From positions 1 through 7,682 of the forward strand of contig JAYEKL010000107.1 of NCBI GenBank assembly GCA_034660995.1: a stretch of DNA of 7,682 nt, in the 5' to 3' direction. Within the stretch, counting starts at the first letter, position 1; each line of letters opens with the position of its first letter. This document shows, in pieces, positions 1-5,721 of the stretch. The notes under the pieces were generated by a model that was not told the DNA's origin, did not search any database, and saw only the letters and a list, made by a program, of their open reading frames with translations. This DNA is from JAYEKL01 sp034660995. GTDB lineage: Bacteria > Patescibacteriota > Minisyncoccia > JAHIHE01 > JAGLIN01. Both the position numbers and the translations under genes were made by a program.

Positions 1-7
1 TTATAAA

Positions 8-505
8 TTAGTTTATTGAAATTAATTCTACTTCAAAAATTAAAGTTGAGTTTGGCGGTATGGGTCCAATTCCATTTTTTCCATAACCAAGTTCAGAAGG
101 TATAATAAGTTTTCTTTTTTCTCCAACTTTCATTTTTAGTGTTCCTTGATCCCATCCCTTTATAACTTGTCCAGTTCCTATCGTAAATGAAAATGGCTCT
201 CCTCTGTCAAGACTTGAGTCAAATTTTGTGCCATCTTCCAAAGTTCCTGTATAGTGAACAGCGATTGTATCTCCCTTTTTTGTCTCAATTTCTCCAGTTC
301 CTTCTTCTAAAATAGTAATTTCTAATTCCATTTTTTTGTCGTTAGATTTATTAATAGTTTGATTCTCAATGTTTTCTTTTGAATTGTTTTGGTTTGCGGT
401 TTCTTGCTCGTTTTTATTATTGTTGAGTTTTGCAAAAATAACAAGAATGGATATTCCAAGCAAAAACAATGCCAAGTAAATATATTTCATTTGTTCCTTT
501 TTCAT
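8..505 (-). CDS. Membrane-anchored FKBP-type peptidyl-prolyl cis-trans isomerase
   Basis: This gene encodes a 165-residue peptidyl-prolyl cis-trans isomerase (prolyl bond isomerisation during protein folding). Residues 8-27 form one hydrophobic span with no lipobox Cys, so it looks like an uncleaved signal anchor. Residues 28-58 are an Asn/Lys/Glu-rich linker. The FKBP domain fills about 60-165 and ends right at its last strand. The expected active-site pocket residues are visible: Tyr85 (HYTG), Phe95 and Asp96 (KFDSS), Val114, Ile115 and Trp118 (QVIKGW), Tyr141 (LGYG) and Phe157. The catalytic domain therefore probably sits outside the cytoplasmic membrane as an extracytoplasmic folding helper (inference). 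The start is uncertain: Met1 has no ribosome site, while Met6 (position 490) has AAGGA four bases upstream, giving 160 residues. Both starts keep the membrane span. It lies last in a row of minus-strand genes, 118 bases after the exonuclease. The family call is firm; the clients are unknown. Confidence 0.95.
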   Translation of the reverse strand: MKKEQMKYIYLALFLLGISILVIFAKLNNNKNEQETANQNNSKENIENQTINKSNDKKMELEITILEEGTGEIETKKGDTIAVHYTGTLEDGTKFDSSLDRGEPFSFTIGTGQVIKGWDQGTLKMKVGEKRKLIIPSELGYGKNGIGPIPPNSTLIFEVELISIN

Positions 506-561
506 TTTTTTAAATTAAGTTTATTAACTAAGTTTACAATACAGACGCTAACGCTAGCATC

Positions 562-590
562 GTAGGAACGAGGCAGTGCCTCGTTCCTAC
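562..590. repeat. Near-perfect GC-rich palindrome between exonuclease and FKBP genes
   Basis: Two perfect 14-base arms (562-575, GTAGGAACGAGGCA, and 577-590) flank a single central base. It is much richer in G+C than the surrounding spacer. No T-run follows on either strand, so it is not a standard intrinsic terminator, although the hairpin could still stabilise or attenuate a message running from the exonuclease gene into the FKBP gene. The shape fits REP-like dispersed palindromes of CPR genomes; membership of a repeat family cannot be shown from one copy. Confidence 0.8.
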
Positions 591-623
591 AAGATATAGA
601 TATTGAAATTCCTATGCTTTAAA

Positions 624-1199
624 TTAAACGTTTATAACTCCTAGTTTTTTCAATTCAAAAAAACATCTTGCGCAAGCAGAAGTATCAACTAGCGCGTCAT
701 GAGCCTCTTGAAAATCCTTGTCAAATAATTTAATATGAAGCTCGGATAGAGTTGGCCATTTGTAGCCGTAATTTCCAGGAATTTTACAAAACTCGGTTGA
801 AATTTCCTTGGTACATATTTTTTCTGGCTGAAAAAGACTGGTTGGAGTTTTCTTTCTTAAAAATTCAGCCTCAATTATTTTTTCATCAAAGCTCATATTA
901 TGCGCGATCAAAAATTTTGATTTATTCATTGCGTCAAGAAATTCATTCAAAATTTTATTTAAAGCCTCTCCATCTTTATTTGCGATTTCGGTTGTAATAC
1001 CATGAATTTTAGAGGAATCAAGCGGTATTGTAAATCCTTCTGGTTTTATAATCGCATTTTTGCTAGAAAGTTTTTTTCCTTCGTTGTCAAAATAAAGCCA
1101 GGCAATTTGTACTAAGCGAGGCCAATTTTCCAGATCCGACGCGGGAGCGCCCCATTTTTTCGGCAAGCCAGTAGTTTCGGTGTCAAAGAATAGATACAT
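624..1199 (-). CDS. DnaQ-like DEDDh 3'-5' exonuclease
   Basis: The 191-residue product is a stand-alone 3'-5' exonuclease of the DnaQ/RNase T superfamily, which removes nucleotides from DNA or RNA 3' ends with two metal ions. All three Exo motifs are intact: Exo I DTET (Asp6, Glu8), Exo II HNMSFD (Asp105), and Exo III HDALVDT (His167, Asp172), the His-x4-Asp spacing that defines the DEDDh subtype. The start is fixed because Exo I begins five residues after Met1. No ribosome binding site precedes it. The length is that of a bare exonuclease domain, with no polymerase, UvrC or helicase domain attached, so it could be a proofreading-like epsilon homologue, a repair exonuclease or an RNA-trimming enzyme; the sequence does not settle which. 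It follows the helicase-nuclease gene on the same strand after a 285-base gap, which fits but does not prove a shared role in DNA end processing. Confidence 0.93.
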   Translation of the reverse strand: MYLFFDTETTGLPKKWGAPASDLENWPRLVQIAWLYFDNEGKKLSSKNAIIKPEGFTIPLDSSKIHGITTEIANKDGEALNKILNEFLDAMNKSKFLIAHNMSFDEKIIEAEFLRKKTPTSLFQPEKICTKEISTEFCKIPGNYGYKWPTLSELHIKLFDKDFQEAHDALVDTSACARCFFELKKLGVINV

Positions 1200-1227
1200 A
1201 AATTATTTGTTAAATGACTAAATTTTT

Positions 1228-1270
1228 ATAATATGCTAGAGATAATACCGCGTTTAATTTAAAATGTATA
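1228..1270 (-). promoter_or_regulatory. Weak candidate promoter region for the exonuclease gene
   Basis: Two overlapping sigma-70-like arrangements can be read on the minus strand: TATACA-17-TATTAT (1265-1270 and 1242-1247) and TTAAAC-18-TATTAT (1252-1257 and 1228-1233). Neither has a good -35 box and AT-rich DNA gives such matches by chance. The position, 29 to 70 bases before the start codon, is suitable. Confidence 0.25.
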
Positions 1271-1272
1271 GT

Positions 1273-1428
1273 TAAATACAAAATTCAAAGCACCAAATTC
1301 TAAATAAATACAAAATTCAAATATTTTAAAAACATTTTCAAGGCTTATGATTCTATCGTTGTTTTATATATTTAGATTTTGAAAATTGTAATTTATTTGT
1401 TATTTTGAATTTGTAATTTTATATTTTA
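1273..1428. repeat. AT-rich imperfect inverted repeat with internal direct repeat
   Basis: Most of the 285-base gap between the helicase and exonuclease genes is repetitive. A 17-base unit, TAAATACAAAATTCAAA, occurs exactly at 1273-1289 and again at 1305-1321 (period 32). The stretch 1371-1428 reads, on the opposite strand, as a gapped version of the same CAAATTCAAA / ACAAATAAAT pattern, so the whole block can fold as a long imperfect hairpin with arms of roughly 45-55 bases around a unique centre (about 1330-1370). No coding sequence is present. It may be a decayed miniature element; there is no T-tract terminator. Confidence 0.6.
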
Positions 1429-1484
1429 GCTACCTTTATTTAATAAAACTGGAAACAATAGATAATACAAGAATTTATAGCCTA

Positions 1485-4400
1485 TTAGATCTTTCCACTT
1501 AATAGATCATTTTCAAATTCTTTAATTCCTTTGATATTTTTTGAATAAGATTCAATATTTGGAAAATCAAGATTTTGAATTTTTTTAGAAACAGCTTGAA
1601 TTAAGTTCTTTAGCCGTTGTATATCTTCATTTTGGATTGAGAGTGAAAGTGAAATCAGATTATTGTTCTCTGGTTTAATAAATTCTAAAACACCAGTATC
1701 AACAGTATATCTATCTCCAAAATCTCTTGAATTTTCAACAAGCAATTTATAAAAAACTAACTGATTATGATAGTTCCAGCTGTTAATTTTTTTATGATCT
1801 TCAGAAACTTTCCAATTTTCAAATGGTTTTCCAGTTTTATAGTCGTAAACGACAATATTTTTTTTCTCTTCATCAAGATGCATTCTATCTAGTTTTCCAG
1901 TAATATGTACGCCATTGATATTAACTCCTTGAGATTTAAAATCTAACTCCGAGAGATCATTAATATCAAATAAAGATTTCTTTTTTTTGTAATAAAAGCT
2001 AAGTTCATCTCTTCCTCGTTCCAGCATTTCTTTAAAATCATTTTTATTCAATCTTTGTCTTTTCAAAGAATCTTCAAATATTTTTAAAAATAGATCAAGT
2101 TCTGGAATATTTTTTCTTTGTTTGAATTCAGAGTAAAAAATATTAAATGTGTTATGGACAGCAGAGCCATAAGCGCTATTTTTATTTTGCGCCTGAGGAA
2201 ATTTTAAAAGTTGGCGCTCCAGAAATTCTTGAGGACCTTTTTTTGTTACATCAAGAAAACTATTAAGATGAGTTACGCTTAATTTGTAATTTTTTAAAAG
2301 ATTTTGCAGTAAATCTTCTTTTTTAGCATTTCCGACTATATGATTATTTATTTCTAGTTTTAATTCAACAAAGCTTTCAAGATTTTCTTTTTTGATAAAA
2401 TCTTTTTTCTCATTCTCCAAAATTTTTAGATTTTTCTTTTCTTTTTTATTCTCTTCTTTTTCTTTTGCAAAATTTAAAAATCTCAGTTTAACTTTTTCTT
2501 TTCCTTTATTGTCGTATTTATAATTCGTTAAATATAAATTTTTCTTGGCTCTAGTAATTGCTACATAGAAAAGTCTAAGTTTATCCTCTACGCTGTCTTT
2601 TTGCGGCGCAAGGTTTATATTCATTGGAAAGTTTAAACGACTATTATTATTTTTCATCCACAAACTTTCTGAACAATCAACCAAAAATACTGTATCAAAT
2701 TCCAGTCCTTTTGCGCCATAAGCTGTAATTAGATTCACCGATTTTTTTTCATCGTTAAATTCACTTGTTGTATTTAGAGTAATACGATGAGTCTCGTGTA
2801 AATTAACAAATTCCAAAACGCTAGAAACATCTAAGGTTTTATGACCTTTGTATTGACGAACGGAATCTATAAATGAATGTAAATTAACAAGATAATCTAA
2901 ATAAACAGACCTTTCTGAGTCAAATTTTCTTTTACTAAAATAATATTCTTTGTACGGACTTATAAAACTGCATTCTTCCATTTTCTTTGTACCGGTAATA
3001 ATGTCAATTATCTCTTCGGCTGTAAAATCGTTTGCTTTATTTCCAAGTAAGATTAAAAATTCAGCGATGTGTCTAATTTTTTTATCCTTATGCTCTATCA
3101 TAACTTCTAGCCACCGCTTTTTTTCTTTATAGGCTCTGACCGATATCTTCCAAACTACAATAGAATCAATTTGTAAAAATGAAAAACTTAAAATTAACGG
3201 CAAATATTCATCAGCTTCTTCTTCTCCCACATTATTAATTGTATCTATAAATTTTAAAATTGTAATTATCTCTTTGATTTGTCTATCTTCAAAAATATCT
3301 TTCTTTTTTTCATAAGAAATAGGGATATTAAAAAAGTCAAAAACTTTTGCGAATTCTTGAAGAGTTTTATGTTTTGGAGCAATAACAGAAATATCTTTTG
3401 GGTTACAATATTCTTGTTCAATTTTTTTCTTGATCTCTTTGGCAATCCAGACCATTTCGTGAAAATTTGTTTCAAATTCTTTATTGATAATATTTCCAGC
3501 TTTAATATCTAGATTTCCAGCTGAAAGATCTTTTGAAATTTCCGAAATTTTATTCTCTAATCTTTCAGTTCCTAGTAAAATCGTTTTTCTTGCAAAATTG
3601 AGAATCTCTTGTGAAGAACGATAATTTTTTCTTAAAACAACAAGTTTTAAATCTTGATATTTGCTGATAAAATCAATAATATTACTTGTATTAGCTCCTT
3701 GAAACTTGTAAATCGCTTGGTCGTCATCTCCAACTGCTAAAATATTAGGTGAATCTTTATTTGTTTCTAGGTCAACTATATTATCAAGTAATTTATTTTG
3801 AATATTATTTGTATCTTGAAACTCATCTACTAGAATATATAAATATTTTTCGGCAATATTGTATTGCAATTCTTGATTTTCCCGTAAAGCTTTCACGGTA
3901 TCTAAAAGCATATCAGAGAAATCATAATACCCTCTTTCTTTTATTTTCTTTTGGTATTTTTTATAAATATTGGCAAGCTCAATTTGTTTTTCATTTTTGT
4001 GGCAATCCTTTAAAACTCTTTTTTTGTTTTTATCCTTCATTGTAAAATTAGTTTTCCATTGCGATAAATATTTTGTTTCTTCGTTGTTGATTGATTTTTC
4101 AATAGCTTCATTTAAGCTTAAAATAATAGACTCTTTAATACTTTTAAATTTTGTTCTTCCTTTCGCTTCTGTGAAGTTTATATTTTCTAATTCTTTAATT
4201 ATATTTTTAAACTCAGGCAATTTTTTCTTAGAAATAGTTTGTGAAAAATATTGATCAATTATTTCTTTAGAATTTTCAAAAAAACTTTTATTCTCAAGAG
4301 TTATATCTAAAAATTCTTGAGGACTTAAAGCTTTTTTTAAATCACCAATTCTTTCCAAAATATTTTTTAAATAGACATATCCTTGTTCGGGATGAAAAGA

Positions 4401-4814
4401 CTTTAATTCACTATTATATTTTAATTTTTTCAATATTTCCTCCATAATTTCAACTTGCGCTAAATCATCAATAGGATTGTATATTGCTCCTTGATAAAAA
4501 TATTCAGGATTTTGATTGATAATCTCGTTGCCAAAACTATGAAAAGTATGAATTGCAATTTTGTACGCGTCTTGTCCAATTATACCAGATAATCTGTTTC
4601 TCATATTCGTTGCCGCCTTTTCTGTAAAAGTAAGACATAAGATATTATTGGGAAAAACATCTGTCTTTTGTAATATATTTGCCACGCGCAGACTTAAAAG
4701 CTCGGTTTTTCCACTTCCAGGCCCTGCCACAACAAGCATCGGTCCGTCAATATTATCAACCGCCTCTTTCTGCTCCTTATTCAATTTTTCATATCGCTTT
4801 TCAAATGTAGACAT
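1485..4814 (-). CDS. UvrD/Rep-family superfamily 1 helicase fused to a RecB-like PD-(D/E)XK nuclease
   Basis: This 1109-residue protein combines a 3'-5' DNA helicase motor with a nuclease, an AddA-like architecture in one chain. Helicase motifs in order: Q-motif (Gln15), Walker A GPGSGKT (31-37), motif Ia (TFTEKAA, 62-68), DEFQDT (330-335), motif III GDDDQAIYKFQGA (362-374), motif IV RKNYRSS (395-401), motif V TAYGAKGLEF (697-706) and motif VI YVAITRAKK (750-758). A Lys/Glu-rich linker (783-812) leads to the nuclease: His887 in GSAVHNTF, Asp976 in GKLDRMH, Asp991 and Lys993 in YDYKTGK, and Gln1018/Tyr1022 in the QLxxY motif. All catalytic residues are present, so an active enzyme is expected. 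The far C-terminus lacks the Cys residues that bind an iron-sulfur cluster in AddB-type relatives. ATG at 4814 places the Q-motif at the usual distance; no ribosome site is seen. Likely role (inference): double-strand end resection or repair in the cytoplasm. The gene has its own candidate promoter. Confidence 0.95.
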   Translation of the reverse strand: MSTFEKRYEKLNKEQKEAVDNIDGPMLVVAGPGSGKTELLSLRVANILQKTDVFPNNILCLTFTEKAATNMRNRLSGIIGQDAYKIAIHTFHSFGNEIINQNPEYFYQGAIYNPIDDLAQVEIMEEILKKLKYNSELKSFHPEQGYVYLKNILERIGDLKKALSPQEFLDITLENKSFFENSKEIIDQYFSQTISKKKLPEFKNIIKELENINFTEAKGRTKFKSIKESIILSLNEAIEKSINNEETKYLSQWKTNFTMKDKNKKRVLKDCHKNEKQIELANIYKKYQKKIKERGYYDFSDMLLDTVKALRENQELQYNIAEKYLYILVDEFQDTNNIQNKLLDNIVDLETNKDSPNILAVGDDDQAIYKFQGANTSNIIDFISKYQDLKLVVLRKNYRSSQEILNFARKTILLGTERLENKISEISKDLSAGNLDIKAGNIINKEFETNFHEMVWIAKEIKKKIEQEYCNPKDISVIAPKHKTLQEFAKVFDFFNIPISYEKKKDIFEDRQIKEIITILKFIDTINNVGEEEADEYLPLILSFSFLQIDSIVVWKISVRAYKEKKRWLEVMIEHKDKKIRHIAEFLILLGNKANDFTAEEIIDIITGTKKMEECSFISPYKEYYFSKRKFDSERSVYLDYLVNLHSFIDSVRQYKGHKTLDVSSVLEFVNLHETHRITLNTTSEFNDEKKSVNLITAYGAKGLEFDTVFLVDCSESLWMKNNNSRLNFPMNINLAPQKDSVEDKLRLFYVAITRAKKNLYLTNYKYDNKGKEKVKLRFLNFAKEKEENKKEKKNLKILENEKKDFIKKENLESFVELKLEINNHIVGNAKKEDLLQNLLKNYKLSVTHLNSFLDVTKKGPQEFLERQLLKFPQAQNKNSAYGSAVHNTFNIFYSEFKQRKNIPELDLFLKIFEDSLKRQRLNKNDFKEMLERGRDELSFYYKKKKSLFDINDLSELDFKSQGVNINGVHITGKLDRMHLDEEKKNIVVYDYKTGKPFENWKVSEDHKKINSWNYHNQLVFYKLLVENSRDFGDRYTVDTGVLEFIKPENNNLISLSLSIQNEDIQRLKNLIQAVSKKIQNLDFPNIESYSKNIKGIKEFENDLLSGKI

Positions 4815-4840
4815 AAGTTTAAGTTTTATTCTTACACTTC

Positions 4841-4849
4841 AGTATAACA
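4841..4849 (-). promoter_or_regulatory. Extended -10 promoter element for the helicase-nuclease gene
   Basis: On the minus strand TGT precedes TATACT (4846-4841), an extended -10 box 27 bases before the ATG at 4814. The -35 region (GTGCAT at a 17-base spacing) is poor, as is tolerated with an extended -10. It lies downstream of the terminator of the preceding gene, where a new promoter would be needed. Confidence 0.5.
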
Positions 4850-4889
4850 AAAAAATGGAATTTATGCACGAGAAATTGGAATTTTGATC

Positions 4890-4921
4890 AAAAAAAATAT
4901 AGAGAGTACGAGACTCTCTAT
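4890..4921 (-). terminator. Intrinsic terminator of the small membrane protein gene
   Basis: On the minus strand a perfect 9-base stem (4921-4913 with 4907-4899) and a 5-base loop are followed by one intervening base and a run of eight T (4897-4890). The TAG stop codon of the gene (4920-4918) is inside the upstream arm, so translation ends within the hairpin. It should separate this gene from the helicase gene. Confidence 0.85.
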
Positions 4922-5214
4922 CTATATCTTATTGTTGCTCCTTTGAATGGCCAGTCTGCGCAAACTAGGCAGTCTACCCTTTGACCATTCGGATTTGTCG
5001 CTGTAACCTCAAACCGCACTGTATCGTCGCTTCCACAGCCTCTAAATTCGACAAGGAACCACGCTTTGTCGGTTATCTTTACATCTGTGAAGCCTTGTGC
5101 CTCCATTGTATTGATGGCCACTTGTTTGTCAACAAGCATTCCTCTGCCACCGATTAAGAATACAAACACGATTACGATTACTATCACTGCGATTCCATTC
5201 GTTGTATCTGACAA
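4918..5214 (-). CDS. Small single-span membrane protein of unknown function, TTG start
   Basis: I do not recognise a characterised family. The start chosen is TTG at 5214 because GGAGG (5227-5223) sits eight bases before it; a longer frame to 5313 would begin inside the promoter. The 98-residue product has a short polar N-terminus, a very hydrophobic Ile/Val/Phe span (about 7-22), then a soluble domain of about 70 residues. That domain contains an EAQGFTDVKI segment (38-47), Cys60 in RGCGSDD, a TNPNGQRV segment (73-80), Cys82-x2-Cys85, and a WPFKGATIR ending (88-96). From memory, short phage and bacterial hypothetical proteins share this layout (GF.D, NP.G, VC, FKG.TIR), but this is unverified. 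The three Cys could form a disulfide or a metal site (inference). Hand-counted G+C for 4921-5160 is 110 of 240 (46%), against 14 of 60 at 4081-4140 in the helicase gene, suggesting horizontal gain or strong expression-related constraint. It has its own promoter and terminator. Confidence 0.85.
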   Translation of the reverse strand: MSDTTNGIAVIVIVIVFVFLIGGRGMLVDKQVAINTMEAQGFTDVKITDKAWFLVEFRGCGSDDTVRFEVTATNPNGQRVDCLVCADWPFKGATIRYR

Positions 5215-5222
5215 TTTTTTAT

Positions 5223-5227
5223 CCTCC
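5223..5227 (-). promoter_or_regulatory. Strong ribosome binding site that sets the TTG start
   Basis: GGAGG on the minus strand, eight bases before TTG at 5214. It is the only canonical Shine-Dalgarno sequence in front of any gene in the window and decides the start of the small membrane protein. Confidence 0.85.
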
Positions 5228-5284
5228 GTTATGTGATTATGATAACCTTCACAATCTAAGGGATTACTCTTATGTAACAAAATT

Positions 5285-5313
5285 AATCTAGCATAAAATT
5301 TAAACTTTATCAA
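5285..5313 (-). promoter_or_regulatory. Sigma-70-type promoter of the small membrane protein gene
   Basis: TTGATA (5313-5308) and TAGATT (5290-5285) are separated by 17 bases, and TGC immediately before the -10 makes it an extended -10. Transcription would start near 5278, giving a leader of about 60 bases before TTG at 5214. Confidence 0.6.
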
Positions 5314-5354
5314 GACCTATTCACTTTATGTTTTTAATCTCTTCTGGGTATAAT

Positions 5355-5420
5355 TCCCCGCCCCTTGGGGCGTATCTTTATAATTCTAACAAAGATACTC
5401 CGTCCGCTTGCGGCGGGGAG
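5355..5420. repeat. GC-rich multi-hairpin intergenic element
   Basis: An outer inverted pair CCCCGCC (5356-5362) / GGCGGGG (5412-5418) encloses an inner pair GTATCTTT (5372-5379) / AAAGATAC (5391-5398). Each shoulder can also fold alone: CCCCTTGGGG (5361-5370) and CCGCTTGCGG (5404-5413). The result is a clover-leaf-like shape of about 65 bases. It sits just upstream of the small-protein promoter. This fits the dispersed GC-rich palindromes of CPR genomes; no function is evident and no T-run follows. Confidence 0.7.
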
Positions 5421-5441
5421 TTTCATTGTGTTTTTTGGCAA

Positions 5442-5460
5442 AAGGACTGTCCTTATTTTT
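5442..5460. other. Short hairpin with T-tract, possible weak terminator
   Basis: AAGGACTGTCCTT (5442-5454) is a short palindrome followed on the plus strand by ATTTTT and preceded by AA. On the minus strand only four T follow the stem. The stem is four to five usable pairs, so termination would be weak; it lies about 310 bases after the ABC gene's restored stop. Confidence 0.25.
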
Positions 5461-5495
5461 AAACCCCACTATTTCAGCAAGTGATTGGCAATAAA

Positions 5496-5610
5496 CTCCG
5501 TTGGCTCCATAGTCCCGATAGGGCTGTGGAGACTGTTGTTTATGAAAAGAGATTTAAAAAAATTCTGCATTTAGGCTCCACAGCCCTGCGGGACTATGGA
5601 GCCAACAGAG
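5496..5610. repeat. REPIN-like element: two palindromic units in inverted orientation
   Basis: The left arm (5496-5531) and right arm (5576-5610) are inverted copies of about 35 bases with one substitution and one small indel region, separated by 44 unrelated bases. Each arm is also an imperfect palindrome by itself: CTCCATAGTCCC pairs with GGGCTGTGGAG inside the left arm. Two REP-type palindromes in inverted orientation within about 115 bases is the layout of REPINs, which are non-autonomous elements moved by REP-associated Y1 tyrosine transposases (RAYT). No transposase gene is in the window, so the assignment rests on structure alone. Confidence 0.75.
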
Positions 5611-5619
5611 CGCGATAAG

Positions 5620-5640
5620 TATTAAGTATCTCACTTAATA
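5620..5640. repeat. Small perfect hairpin
   Basis: TATTAAGT and ACTTAATA (8-base arms) flank a 5-base loop. It is AT-rich, lacks a T-tract, and lies about 130 bases beyond the restored stop of the ABC gene. It could stabilise the 3' end of that transcript; chance is also plausible. Confidence 0.4.
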
Positions 5641-5721
5641 TCCTTCGACCTTGTGAAGAAGTAATACGCATAGAAATTATTATATGCAATGCGCAACACA
5701 ACTGATTTTTGAATTTATTTT

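Noticed and set aside
752..997. Plus-strand open frame antisense to the exonuclease gene
   Set aside because: It lies wholly inside a gene with intact catalytic motifs and shows no recognisable domain or ribosome site.
618..1263. Exact 13-base inverted repeat flanking the exonuclease gene (618-630 and 1251-1263)
   Set aside because: The motif is TTTAAATTAAACG, nearly all A/T, and a few exact 13-base matches are expected by chance in a window of this size and composition. No target duplication was found.
1273..1321. CRISPR array
   Set aside because: Only two copies of an AT-rich 17-base unit with a 15-base gap, no further repeats and no cas genes.
3749..4254. Overlapping plus-strand open frames inside the helicase gene
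   Set aside because: They are Phe/Leu-rich antisense shadows of a Lys/Glu-rich coding strand, with no independent support.
4561..4887. Plus-strand open frame running out of the helicase start region
   Set aside because: Most of it is antisense to Walker A and motif Ia, and the rest crosses the helicase promoter; no ribosome site.
5215..5313. Longer version of the small membrane protein starting at TTG 5313 (131 residues)
   Set aside because: That codon is the -35 box itself, has no ribosome site, and the extra 33 residues are not protein-like. The GGAGG before TTG 5214 fixes the shorter start.
5355..5420. tRNA or riboswitch reading of the clover-leaf-like element
   Set aside because: No T-loop GTTCGA motif, no acceptor CCA context, and the gene below has an ordinary promoter and ribosome site in between.
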